Positions 9,910 to 17,843 of a stretch of DNA of 64,000 nt are shown here, piece by piece. Made by a program: the position numbers and the translations under genes. The notes beneath the pieces were generated by a model that made no database searches, was not told the DNA's origin, and worked only from the letters and a program-made list of their open reading frames with translations. Position 1 is the first letter of the stretch, and every line of letters begins with the position of its first letter. The stretch comes from DAHUXN01 sp963729815 (GTDB lineage: Bacteria; Acidobacteriota; Terriglobia; Acidiferrales; UBA7541), in contig CAVSPU010000002.1 in assembly GCA_963729815.1 (NCBI GenBank), forward strand, positions 868,001 through 932,000, in the 5' to 3' direction.

Positions 9910-10860
9910 ATGGAAGCGAGGCCGAAAACGAGCCAGCGAATGCGGTTTTTGGAATGGCTCGATGCCATGCCGCATCCAGGCGTGGTGCTGGAAATTGCTG
10001 GGACGCACGTGGCGGCGGCGCGCTGGGGACGCGATATCTCGCATCTGGGAGCGTTTGCCGCGGAGCAATTGCCGGACGGAGCGATTGTTCCGTCTGCGAC
10101 GCAGATGAATATTAACGACCGGGAAGCCGTGCGATCCGCGATTCGGCGCGTGTTCTCGCGCGTGCCGAGCCAAGGACAGCCCGTTGCGCTGATGGTGCCG
10201 GACGCGGTGATCCGTGTTTTCATTTTGCCATTTGACAGTTTTCCACGGAGTGCCGAAGAAGCGCTTCCCATGCTGCGTTGGCGGCTGAAAAAGAGCCTGC
10301 CGTTTGACGCTGAAGAAGCCTCGATTTCGTGGACAAGACAGTCAAATCGTGAAGGGAAACCCGAGGTGGTCGCGGCGGTCGCGCGGCAAAAGTATATTCA
10401 CGAATATGAGTCGGTGGCCGAGGACGAAGGAGTCACCGCAGGCGTTGTGCAAAGCTCGACGCTTGCAACATTGCCCATGCTCGACAGGCGAGAGGCAGTT
10501 TTGCTCGTGCGAATGAGCGGCCGGAACCTGACGACGGTGATCGCTCACGGTGACAATTTGTGCGTCTATCGGTCAACTGATCTCGGAAAGGAGCCGGACG
10601 CGGTGACGCCGCAAGCGATTTTGGACGAGGTATTTCCGGCTCTCGCGTTTTATCAGGATACATGGGGAGGAAAGGTCGAACGTGCAAGAACAGCTGGGTT
10701 TGGCCTAGGCGAGGAGCGATTGCGAGACGCGCTGGCTCGCGAGGTTGGGTGTCCGGCCGAGCCGCTGGCGGGGACGACGGAGTTGTCCGCCGAAGCGAGA
10801 TCCCTGGTAGCACAAGGTTTGGAGTCGTTGGTCGGCTGGCAATTGAATCGCGGGGCGTGA
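9910..10860 (+). CDS. pilM: PilM-like actin-fold assembly protein
   Basis: About 316 residues. The N-terminal part (GVVLEIAGTHVAAARWGRD) and the VALMVPDAVIRVFILPFDSFP segment match the PilM/FtsA-like ATPase fold, though the phosphate loops are eroded. PilM is cytoplasmic and docks on the N-terminal tail of PilN. The order pilM-N-O-P here is canonical. ATG at 9910 is used; an in-frame TTG at 9892 overlaps the end of the ATPase gene and is an alternative start. Divergence from textbook PilM is strong, so the call leans on gene order as well as sequence. Confidence 0.75.
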   Translation: MEARPKTSQRMRFLEWLDAMPHPGVVLEIAGTHVAAARWGRDISHLGAFAAEQLPDGAIVPSATQMNINDREAVRSAIRRVFSRVPSQGQPVALMVPDAVIRVFILPFDSFPRSAEEALPMLRWRLKKSLPFDAEEASISWTRQSNREGKPEVVAAVARQKYIHEYESVAEDEGVTAGVVQSSTLATLPMLDRREAVLLVRMSGRNLTTVIAHGDNLCVYRSTDLGKEPDAVTPQAILDEVFPALAFYQDTWGGKVERARTAGFGLGEERLRDALAREVGCPAEPLAGTTELSAEARSLVAQGLESLVGWQLNRGA

Positions 10861-10888
10861 GGCAAGAGCACGCAGTACCCAGGAGACT

Positions 10889-11461
10889 ATGAAGACGCAT
10901 TTCAATCTAGCGACGTCGCCGCTCGAGAATAATCGGCGGTTTATTGCCGGCTCGGTTGCCCTGGGCGCGGTCGCGCTCGCGGCGTTGGGATTGCTATCCG
11001 TTCATGCTGTGCGGGCGCGCCGAGTGAATCGCGAAACGCGCGCGGACATTGCGAGGTTGGAAGACCAGATTCGCGCGGGGCAGGCGCAGCAAGAAAGGCT
11101 GCGCGCTGCGTTCAGGAATCCACATGCTGTGGAAGTGATGGAGCGCTCGCAATTCTTGAACCGCTTGATCGAGGAGCGGGCGTTCCCGTGGACCAAAATG
11201 TTTGCTGACCTCGAACGGATACTCCCGCCAGGAGTCCGTGTGATGAGCATTTCGCCGCAGATGGAGAAAGATGGCAGCGTCAACGTGGTGCTGATTATCG
11301 GCGCCGCGAATGATGAGCAGGAAGATAAATTCGTTCAATCCATCACAGCGTCACCGGTGTTTTCGAACGTGAAGGTGACCGAAGAGACGCACCCGCAAAG
11401 AGTTTCCGCGGGCGCAGCGACCAATGTGCTGTTTCAATTAGAGGCGCGATACGCGATATGA
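10889..11461 (+). CDS. pilN: PilN-like bitopic assembly protein
   Basis: 190 residues: a short cytoplasmic start containing FNLATSPLENN, equivalent to the INLLP-type PilM-binding motif of PilN, one membrane helix (about 20-43), a coiled coil, then a periplasmic ferredoxin-like domain (FADLERILPPGVRVMSISPQ, typical of the Fimbrial/PilN family). A ribosome site AGGAG precedes the ATG. The stop overlaps the next start by four bases (ATGA), so pilN and pilO are translationally coupled, as expected for partners that form heterodimers. Confidence 0.82.
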   Translation: MKTHFNLATSPLENNRRFIAGSVALGAVALAALGLLSVHAVRARRVNRETRADIARLEDQIRAGQAQQERLRAAFRNPHAVEVMERSQFLNRLIEERAFPWTKMFADLERILPPGVRVMSISPQMEKDGSVNVVLIIGAANDEQEDKFVQSITASPVFSNVKVTEETHPQRVSAGAATNVLFQLEARYAI

Positions 11462-12009
11462 GCGCAAGGATTGAGTCGCGGCGTTGGAAGCTGGCGGTCA
11501 AGATCGCACTGGGCTGCGTGCTGGCTCTGGATGCTGCATTGATTGCAGTGAGTTGGTGGACTGCCAGCGAAGCTCCTCAGGCTCAAGCTCAGGAGCGGGA
11601 TAGTCTGGCGAAACGAGCGAAACTGCTCGCCGCGGATGTGGGAAAAGGGAAGAAGATCGAACAGCGCCTTCCCGATGTCGGCAAAGAGTGCGACGCATTT
11701 TACCAGAACGATTTGCTGCCGCTGTCCTCGGGCTATTCGAAGCTCCTTCCCGACCTTAGTCAGATGGCGAAAGACGCGGGCGTACAGACCAATGGTGTGA
11801 CCTTCAAAGAGTTGACGGTAAAGGATCGCGGGTTGAGTGAAGTGACCATTACGGCCGCAGTGCAGGGCGATTATCAGGGGCTGATCCGGCTCATCAATGA
11901 GCTCGAGCACTCACCGCATTTCTATGTGCTCGATGGACTGACGCTTGCCTCGGAAACGTCAGGAAATATTAAACTGCAAGTAACCTTGCGGACGTATCTT
12001 CGCACGTGA
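11458..12009 (+). CDS. pilO: PilO-like bitopic assembly protein
   Basis: 183 residues with one membrane helix near 13-32, a coiled-coil linker (about 35-75) and a periplasmic PilO-type domain (LPDLSQMAKDAGVQTNGV, then GDYQGLIRLINELEHSPHFY, the conserved alpha/beta motif of PilO). It pairs with PilN to form the alignment complex between the inner-membrane platform and the outer-membrane channel. It overlaps pilN by four bases and the next gene follows 4 bases after its stop. Confidence 0.82.
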   Translation: MSARIESRRWKLAVKIALGCVLALDAALIAVSWWTASEAPQAQAQERDSLAKRAKLLAADVGKGKKIEQRLPDVGKECDAFYQNDLLPLSSGYSKLLPDLSQMAKDAGVQTNGVTFKELTVKDRGLSEVTITAAVQGDYQGLIRLINELEHSPHFYVLDGLTLASETSGNIKLQVTLRTYLRT

Positions 12010-12013
12010 ACCG

Positions 12014-12595
12014 ATGACGAAGCGAACGCAATACGAGGCGTACATCCTGGCCGGCTTGGCCATCGTGCTACTGGCCGTCGCCTATTCGGCGCGTTCGCAC
12101 AACGACGGCTTCGGGGGCGTCCAAGCTGACGACGGAAAGTTCCAACCGCTCGCCGTGCCCGATCCGTCGCTTCGCCTTGATTTGCTCCAGAGCATTCAAA
12201 AGGAAGAGTACAAAGGCGAGCACCGAAACATTTTCAGCGCGGCGCCGTTGCCGCCCCCGCCTCCCACCCCACAGCAGTTGAAAGCGCAGCAAGCGGCGGC
12301 GGCCCAAGCGACGCCCGTCGTGCCGGCCGCGCCACCGCCGTTGACCGTGCCGGCGACTTTTTATGGCATCGTGACAGATCTGGCGACGGGACGGCGCAAG
12401 GCGTGCTTTTCGGCGAATTCGGATGACGTCTATATCGTTCCCGAAGGCGGCACGCTGCTGAATCAATTCCGCGTGATGAAAATTAGCAATAATTCGGTGG
12501 ATGTTCAGGAGATTGCCTCGGGACGCCAGACGACATTGACATTGGCGGATCCGGCCGCGACGCAAGGCGGGCAACCCCCTCAACCCCAATCATGA
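12014..12595 (+). CDS. PilP/GspC-like periplasmic linker protein
   Basis: 193 residues: one N-terminal membrane helix (about 10-27), a HRNIF motif near residue 75 as found at the start of GspC/PilP homology regions, a Pro/Ala-rich stretch, then a small beta domain (FYGIVTDLATGRRKACF ... VYIVPEGG ... FRVMKI). Such proteins link PilN/O to the secretin. Unlike PilP of proteobacteria there is no lipobox, so GspC is an equally good comparison. It overlaps the following gene by four bases (ATGA). The partner secretin is not in the window. Confidence 0.68.
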   Translation: MTKRTQYEAYILAGLAIVLLAVAYSARSHNDGFGGVQADDGKFQPLAVPDPSLRLDLLQSIQKEEYKGEHRNIFSAAPLPPPPPTPQQLKAQQAAAAQATPVVPAAPPPLTVPATFYGIVTDLATGRRKACFSANSDDVYIVPEGGTLLNQFRVMKISNNSVDVQEIASGRQTTLTLADPAATQGGQPPQPQS

Positions 12596-13599
12596 GAGAG
12601 CAGATCAACGAAAATTGGCCGGTGGAGCGGGGCTACGCCCTCCTGTTTGTGCTTTTCCTTGTCGCGACGGTTGTTATCGGCGCCTCAGTAGCTGTTCTCG
12701 ACGTATACACACAAGGCCAGCGAGAAAAGGAAACGGAGATGATCTGGCGGGGCGAGCAATACGAGCGCGCCATCGGGCTTTTTTATCGGAAGTTTGGCCG
12801 CTTCCCCACGTCGGTCGACGATCTCGTGAAGCCGCAGAACGGCGGGGCACGTTTCTTGCGTGAAGCGTACAAAGACCCGATGAACAAGGAAGACGGGTCG
12901 TGGCGCTTCATTTACGTGACGCCGACAGGACAACTAATTGGAAGCGTGCAGTACATTTCACTGCAGCAGATGGCGTTTCTAGACCAGCAGCGGAAGATGG
13001 GGATTACGACGGGAACAGGAACACCTTCGGGCGGAGCGACGAGCGATTCGAGCGGAGAGAATACTGGCGACAATACGGCAGGTCAGCCAGCGGGACTTGG
13101 CGCAGGTGGAGGTGTGCCTGCGCCGGGAAGTCCGATAGCACAGGGGCTGCAGAGTTTATTGCAGGGGCAGAATGGCCAACAACCGTCGCCGGGAAACCCG
13201 GCTGGGGGAGCGAATGGGAATGGGTCCACTGGGCAGCAGGCGGCTCCGTCATTTTTCTCACAGGGCGCACTGACGGGCGGCACGGGAACTCCGGGGATGG
13301 GAATCAGCGAGTCCTCAACTCCCCAGCAGGATGATTCAGGCCAAGTAATCGGAGGTTTCATTATCGGCGTATCGAGTAAGATCACGAAACGTTCGATCAA
13401 GGTGTACAAGGGCGGCTCGACCTATAAGCAATGGGAGTTCATCTATAATCCGCTCGAGCAGCTGCAGACGATCGCCGTCGGATCCAGTGAGCCCGGAACA
13501 CCGACCGGCCAGCAGCCTACAAATCCGATGGGGGTACCGCAACAGCAACCGCCTCAACCGCAACCACAAATACCGCAGATTCCGCAACAGAACCAATAG
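12592..13599 (+). CDS. Prepilin-like protein with long Gly/Gln/Pro-rich tail
   Basis: 335 residues. The start WPVERG|YALLFVLFLVATVV resembles a class III prepilin site, but position +5 is Phe, not Glu, as in GspK-like tip pseudopilins. A short pseudopilin-type region follows (RAIGLFYRKFGRFPTSVDDL, as in GspG-like proteins). From about residue 140 there is low-complexity sequence rich in Gly, Ser, Gln and Pro, a small ordered island near 240-285 and a Pro/Gln tail. It is the last gene of the assembly block. Absence of Glu5 suggests a capping or minor subunit, or a protein not polymerised at all. Confidence 0.7.
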   Translation: MREQINENWPVERGYALLFVLFLVATVVIGASVAVLDVYTQGQREKETEMIWRGEQYERAIGLFYRKFGRFPTSVDDLVKPQNGGARFLREAYKDPMNKEDGSWRFIYVTPTGQLIGSVQYISLQQMAFLDQQRKMGITTGTGTPSGGATSDSSGENTGDNTAGQPAGLGAGGGVPAPGSPIAQGLQSLLQGQNGQQPSPGNPAGGANGNGSTGQQAAPSFFSQGALTGGTGTPGMGISESSTPQQDDSGQVIGGFIIGVSSKITKRSIKVYKGGSTYKQWEFIYNPLEQLQTIAVGSSEPGTPTGQQPTNPMGVPQQQPPQPQPQIPQIPQQNQ

Positions 13600-13630
13600 G
13601 TTAAGGACAGCGCAGATTGAAGGCTGGCCG

Positions 13631-14296
13631 CTATTTTTCGGCGGAAGCGGGAGGGTCTGCCGTGAGCTGGTTGAGTTTCTTTGTTACACGGCGAATGTAG
13701 TCCTGCGTTTCAGGGAACGGCGGCACGCCGCCATACTGCGCCACGCGCTCCGGGCCGGCATTGTAGGCGGCCAGAGCCAATCTTAGATTTCCGTGGTATT
13801 GGTCGAGGAGCTGCTTGAGATAGCGCGTCCCGGCGGCGATGTTTTGCGAAGGGTCAAAGGCATTGCGAACCGCATAACGCGTAGCCGTCTCCGGCATAAG
13901 CTGCATCAGCCCTTCGGCACGTTTGGATGAGAGAGCAGCAGGCTGGAAATTCGACTCGGCGGAAATCACACTGGAAATGAGCTTTTCGTCGACACCGTTG
14001 CGCGCAGCCGCTGTGCGGATTTGGTCCGCGAACGGAACGTTCAGTGCATCACTGTGCGGAACCGGCGTGAAAACATCTTCGGGTTCGAAGCGAATAACGT
14101 CGCATGCCGGGACTACGACGCTGCCGCCAGGGACGTAGAGCAGAATGTTCGCGCCCTGACGCAAGTAACCGGTAACGTGCAGCCGCTCTCCCGTGCGCAT
14201 CACGGCGTAATCTGCGCGAACGGTGGGCGCGAGGAGCGTGAACATGCCCGCGAAAATCGCGAACGCCAGCGAGGTTTGTAGTCGGTGCGATTTCAT
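13631..14296 (-). CDS. Lytic transglycosylase with SLT domain
   Basis: 221 residues with a signal peptide (to about residue 28). The SLT/goose-lysozyme-like domain shows the catalytic Glu in ISAESNFQPAALS, the GLMQLMPETA motif, DPSQNIAAGTRYL and LALAAYNAGPERV. Such enzymes cleave peptidoglycan to make room for envelope machines. It lies tail-to-tail with the assembly block, so a role in threading that machine is possible but not shown. An N-terminal segment (about 29-75) of beta structure precedes the catalytic domain. Its start overlaps the stop of the HAD gene by four bases, so it is the second gene of a two-gene operon. Confidence 0.88.
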   Translation of the reverse strand: MKSHRLQTSLAFAIFAGMFTLLAPTVRADYAVMRTGERLHVTGYLRQGANILLYVPGGSVVVPACDVIRFEPEDVFTPVPHSDALNVPFADQIRTAAARNGVDEKLISSVISAESNFQPAALSSKRAEGLMQLMPETATRYAVRNAFDPSQNIAAGTRYLKQLLDQYHGNLRLALAAYNAGPERVAQYGGVPPFPETQDYIRRVTKKLNQLTADPPASAEK

Positions 14297-15150
14297 TTCT
14301 GAGTGCCGGGTTCTTTGATGTCGAGAACGTGTTTCCGGATGGCTGCGGCTACTCCGGCATCGTCATTGGATAGCGTAACCGTCCAGCCCAGTGATTTCAA
14401 CTCGTCCACGCTGTTGCCCATCACAACTGGTAAACCTGCGAATTCCAGCATCTCGCGGTCGTTCCAATTGTCGCCGATGGCCATGATTTCCTCGCGGACG
14501 ATGCCGCGGCGGCGGGCCCATTCGGCAAGTGCGGCGCCTTTCGAGCAGCCTGACTGGATAACGTCGAGGATGCTGAGGTCGCGTTCCTCATATTCCGTGT
14601 ACGCGAGCGAAAACTCCGCGGTGCGCGGCACAGACCGCAAGACCTGAAGGGCGGCGCGCCCGCGCGTGACACTGCCGACGAACATCACCTGAATGGGGTC
14701 TTCGCTGAGGCTGTCTTCCAGCGGCACGCATCCAGATATGTATTCACGATTGCGGCGGTAATAGCCTGCGCTGACCGGATCGTCCCAGTCAATGCGCTCG
14801 AAGATGACTTGGTTCTCGCGGGGGCGGTCGAAAACAACGGCAGCGCCCGAGCGAAATTCGGCCGTCGCGATGAGCACTTCTCGGGCGAGCGCGCGCGGGA
14901 GCAAATGGCGCAGATGTGTTTCGCCGGATTTCGATTTGATCAGAGCTCCATTGTTGACGAGGAGCATGAGGTCGCAGGACAGACGCTGAGCGATGGGATG
15001 GGCGAAATCGAAGCGGCGGCCTGTGACGAGCAGGATTTCGATACCACTCGCGGCCGCTTGGCAGACCGCGTCGCGATTGGCGTCGGGGAGTTCGTGACGG
15101 CTGTCGAGGAGCGTGCCGTCGATGTCCATGGCAATGAGGCGAATCGGCAT
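14293..15150 (-). CDS. Cof-type HAD-superfamily phosphatase
   Basis: 285 residues. Motif I is AMDIDGTLLDS (nucleophile Asp), motif II LVTGRR, and motifs III/IV are KGAALAEWARRRGI with AIGDNWNDREML. The C2-type cap between them marks the Cof/YbiV family of small-molecule phosphatases (sugar phosphates, FMN and others). The substrate cannot be read from sequence. A TACAAT box ends 6 bases before the ATG with no ribosome site, suggesting a leaderless message. It is co-transcribed with the transglycosylase downstream. Confidence 0.88.
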   Translation of the reverse strand: MPIRLIAMDIDGTLLDSRHELPDANRDAVCQAAASGIEILLVTGRRFDFAHPIAQRLSCDLMLLVNNGALIKSKSGETHLRHLLPRALAREVLIATAEFRSGAAVVFDRPRENQVIFERIDWDDPVSAGYYRRNREYISGCVPLEDSLSEDPIQVMFVGSVTRGRAALQVLRSVPRTAEFSLAYTEYEERDLSILDVIQSGCSKGAALAEWARRRGIVREEIMAIGDNWNDREMLEFAGLPVVMGNSVDELKSLGWTVTLSNDDAGVAAAIRKHVLDIKEPGTQK

Positions 15151-15156
15151 GCAGAG

Positions 15157-15162
15157 ATTGTA
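15157..15162 (-). promoter_or_regulatory. -10 box of the HAD/transglycosylase operon
   Basis: On the minus strand TACAAT is followed by six bases and then the ATG at 15150, a spacing that places the transcript start at or next to the start codon. No clear -35 is seen. Confidence 0.42.
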
Positions 15163-15216
15163 TCGTGATGCGAGGCAGTGTGCTTACTCAAGCTCGGGAT
15201 GTGCGGCAAGAAGATG

Positions 15217-15225
15217 TGCTAAACT
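15217..15225 (+). promoter_or_regulatory. Extended -10 box of threonine synthase
   Basis: TGCTAAACT ends 9 bases before the ATG at 15235, without a ribosome site, predicting a leader of only a few bases. The same nine bases occur before 7047. Confidence 0.42.
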
Positions 15226-15234
15226 TTTTCGCTT

Positions 15235-16422
15235 ATGACCAAACCACTGCAAACAACCATCATTCATCTGGAATGTTCCCGTTGCAAGAAAATCCATCCA
15301 CACAACCAGCTTTGGAATCTCTGCGAGTGCGGCGGCCCGTTGCTCGCGCGCTACGATTTGAAGACGGCGGCGAAGACGCTGACACGCGAAGCGCTGCGTT
15401 TTCGTCCGGCCACCATGTGGCGATATCACGAGGTGTTGCCGTCGCGTGAGCCGGTAACGCTCGGCGAAGGCATGACGCCGGTGCTGCACGCGAAGCGGCT
15501 CGGAAAGTCTCTCGGCCTTGAGAATCTATATATCAAAGACGAAGGCCTGAATCCCACGGGCTCGTTCAAAGCGCGCGGACTCTCGGCAGCCGTGAGCCGC
15601 GCGAAGGAATTGGGCGCGAAGGCGCTGGCGACGCCTACCGCGGGGAATGCTGGCGGCGCGCTGGCAGCCTACGCCGCGCAAGCGGGAATTCCGAGCGTGA
15701 TCGTGATGCCCGCGGATACGCCGCTTGCCAACGAAATGGAATGCCGTGCATTTGGCGCGGACGTGCGCAAACTCGACGGATTGATCTCCGACTGCGGCAA
15801 GTACGTTGCGGAAAATAAGGAAAAGCACGGTTGGTACGAGGTGACCACGCTCAAGGAGCCTTACCGCATCGAGGGCAAGAAAACAATGGCGTACGAGCTG
15901 TGGGAGCAGTTCGAAGGCAAGCTGCCGGACGTGATCATCTATCCTACTGGCGGTGGCGTGGGAATGATCGGGATGTGGAAAGCGTTTGAGGAAATGGAAA
16001 CGATGGGCTGGATTGGACGCGAGCGGCCGCGCATGGTGACGGTGCAGGCAGCGGGTTGCGCACCGATCGTCAAAGCCTTCGAGAAGGGGGAGGACAGCGC
16101 GCCGATGTGGCAAAACGCGGCGACGATCGCCTCAGGATTGCGCGTCCCGAAAGCAATCGGCGATTTCTTGATTCTGCAGGCGATTCGCGAAAGCAAAGGA
16201 ACCGCAGTGGCAGCGAGCGATGAAGATATCCTCGCGACAACCAGAGAGTTGGCCGCGAAAGAGGGAATCTTCGCGGCTCCGGAAGGCGGGGCGACGGTTG
16301 TTGCTGCGCGCAAGCTCGCGGCCGAGGGATGGATCAAGCCGAATGACACTGCCGTGCTGTTCAATACCGGTTGCGGATATAAGTACACCGAAGCCTGGCA
16401 GAAAGCGTTGAAAGGGAACTGA
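15235..16422 (+). CDS. thrC: Threonine synthase
   Basis: 395 residues. A four-cysteine knuckle-like N-terminus (CSRC ... CEC) precedes the PLP fold; the Schiff-base lysine is in PTGSFKARGL, followed by ATPTAGNAGGALAAYAA and the phosphate-binding TGGGVGMIG. It converts O-phosphohomoserine to threonine and phosphate. The zinc-ribbon-like N-terminus is typical of the short threonine synthases (about 400 residues) found in many non-enteric bacteria. No other threonine genes adjoin. The next gene follows 9 bases downstream. Confidence 0.92.
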   Translation: MTKPLQTTIIHLECSRCKKIHPHNQLWNLCECGGPLLARYDLKTAAKTLTREALRFRPATMWRYHEVLPSREPVTLGEGMTPVLHAKRLGKSLGLENLYIKDEGLNPTGSFKARGLSAAVSRAKELGAKALATPTAGNAGGALAAYAAQAGIPSVIVMPADTPLANEMECRAFGADVRKLDGLISDCGKYVAENKEKHGWYEVTTLKEPYRIEGKKTMAYELWEQFEGKLPDVIIYPTGGGVGMIGMWKAFEEMETMGWIGRERPRMVTVQAAGCAPIVKAFEKGEDSAPMWQNAATIASGLRVPKAIGDFLILQAIRESKGTAVAASDEDILATTRELAAKEGIFAAPEGGATVVAARKLAAEGWIKPNDTAVLFNTGCGYKYTEAWQKALKGN

Positions 16423-16431
16423 CGCCGCGAG

Positions 16432-17631
16432 ATGACCGAACGGCTCTACTACAATGATTCCTTTCTGCGCGATTTCGATGCGCAGGTGGCCGCGTGCGAG
16501 CCCGCGGATGGCCACTGGCGCATCCGGTTGGATCGGACAGCATTTTACCCGACGTCAGGAGGGCAGCCGTTCGACGTTGGAAAATTGAATGGCGCGAATG
16601 TGGTCGAAGTGGCCGAGGACGAAGGCCACGAAATAATTCATGTCACCGAGCAGCCTCTTCAGGCGGGCTCACCCGTCCACGGGGCGATCGACTGGACCCG
16701 GCGTTTCGATCACATGCAGCAACATACGGCGCAGCACATGCTTTCGGCGGCGTTCATCGAGTTATTCCAATTTCAGACCGTTTCGTTTCACTTGGGCCGC
16801 GACGTTTCCACAATCGATCTGGCTACGCCGTCCGTGGTCCAGCGTCACCTGGAAGAGGCCGAACGGCGCGTCAACGAGATCATTTTCGATGACCGGCCGA
16901 TTACAATCCGTTACGGAACGGCAGAGGAATTGGCGGCCGAAGGAATCCGGAAGAAAGTTGACCGCGAAGGGACGCTACGGGTCATCGAGATCGATGGCTT
17001 CGACCGCCAGCCGTGTGGTGGCACGCATCTCTCGCGCACGGGCCAAGCGGGCATGCTATTGATTCGGAAATGCGAGCGTCAAAAACAGAACTGGCGTGTT
17101 GAATTCGTGGCGGGTTTTCGTGCGCTTGCGGCCGCGCGTGGAGATCTCGCGGCGTTGAGACGTGCTGCCGAGCAGATTGGCTGCGGGATGGCCGAGATGC
17201 CCGAGATAGTGCGCAAGATGCGGGAGGAGCAGCGGTCGAGCCAGCGAGAAGGCAAGAAACTTACGGAACGCTTGGTGGAACTGGAGGCTGCGGAAATACT
17301 GGCGGCAAAAGGGGAGCTCTCGACCGACGGCAAGCGAAGGATCGTCACATTGATATCGGAGGACGCCGCGGCGAGTTACCTGGCAATGCTGGCTGCGAAG
17401 ATTGTGACAAATCCGAGTGTGCAGGTGGCGCTAGCGAGCCGTGCGGCGAAGGCAATCGTGCTGGGGCAGTCGGCGGGGCTCGATGGGGACATGGGAGCGC
17501 TGCTGCGCGAGTTGCTGGCGATGGCCGGAGGGAAAGGCGGCGGTAGCAAGGTGTTCGCGCAGGGCAGCGTGGCCGATGTGGCGGCGATCGAGAAAATTGT
17601 AACTGCCGCGCGCGCGCGGCTGAGCGGTTAG
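16432..17631 (+). CDS. AlaX-type alanyl-tRNA editing protein with DHHA1 domain
   Basis: 399 residues. It matches the editing half of alanyl-tRNA synthetase without the aminoacylation domain: an N-terminal beta-barrel (FYPTSGGQPFD), zinc ligands HTAQH and CGGTH in the deacylase core, a coiled-coil (about 255-285) and a C-terminal DHHA1 module (GGKGGGSKVFAQG). It hydrolyses Ser-tRNA(Ala) or Gly-tRNA(Ala) in trans. The long form with DHHA1 corresponds to the AlaX-L type. Directly downstream lies tRNA-Ala(CGC), its presumed substrate, though that tRNA has its own promoter. Confidence 0.92.
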   Translation: MTERLYYNDSFLRDFDAQVAACEPADGHWRIRLDRTAFYPTSGGQPFDVGKLNGANVVEVAEDEGHEIIHVTEQPLQAGSPVHGAIDWTRRFDHMQQHTAQHMLSAAFIELFQFQTVSFHLGRDVSTIDLATPSVVQRHLEEAERRVNEIIFDDRPITIRYGTAEELAAEGIRKKVDREGTLRVIEIDGFDRQPCGGTHLSRTGQAGMLLIRKCERQKQNWRVEFVAGFRALAAARGDLAALRRAAEQIGCGMAEMPEIVRKMREEQRSSQREGKKLTERLVELEAAEILAAKGELSTDGKRRIVTLISEDAAASYLAMLAAKIVTNPSVQVALASRAAKAIVLGQSAGLDGDMGALLRELLAMAGGKGGGSKVFAQGSVADVAAIEKIVTAARARLSG

Positions 17632-17671
17632 AGATAGAAAGATCACTCAAGAACGCTGCCGCGCTTGCTCG

Positions 17672-17700
17672 TTGGCGCTGAGTGCGCTGTTTGCTAAAAT
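17672..17700 (+). promoter_or_regulatory. Sigma-70 promoter of tRNA-Ala
   Basis: TTGGCG (17672-17677), 17 bases, then TAAAAT (17695-17700) with an upstream TGC extension. The mature tRNA begins 13 bases after the -10 box. Confidence 0.6.
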
Positions 17701-17713
17701 GATTTGCCTCGGT

Positions 17714-17789
17714 GGGCGGCTAGCTCAGCTGGGAGAGCATCGCGTTCGCAACGCGGGGGTCGGGGGTTCGAATCCCCTGCCGTCCACCA
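17714..17789 (+). tRNA. tRNA-Ala (anticodon CGC)
   Basis: All four arms fold: a 7-pair acceptor stem (17714-17720 with 17779-17785) including the G3-U70 wobble that is the identity element for alanine, a 4-pair D stem, an anticodon stem with loop TTCGCAA giving anticodon CGC for GCG codons, a 5-base variable loop, and a 5-pair T stem with TTCGAAT. The discriminator is A and the 3' CCA is encoded. It lies 82 bases after an alanyl-tRNA editing gene. Confidence 0.97.
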
Positions 17790-17831
17790 ATCTTGCCTTT
17801 GACAAACATCTAATGACGGCAGTTCAGCCTG

Positions 17832-17837
17832 TATAAT
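17832..17837 (+). promoter_or_regulatory. -10 box of lipase maturation factor gene
   Basis: A perfect TATAAT ends 6 bases before the GTG at 17844, placing the transcript start on or next to the start codon. A TTGACA at 17799 is 27 bases away, too far to act as its -35. Confidence 0.45.
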
Positions 17838-17843
17838 GCCGCG

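Noticed and set aside
17799..17804. TTGACA upstream of the LMF gene
   Set aside because: It is 27 bases from the TATAAT, far outside the 16-19 base range.
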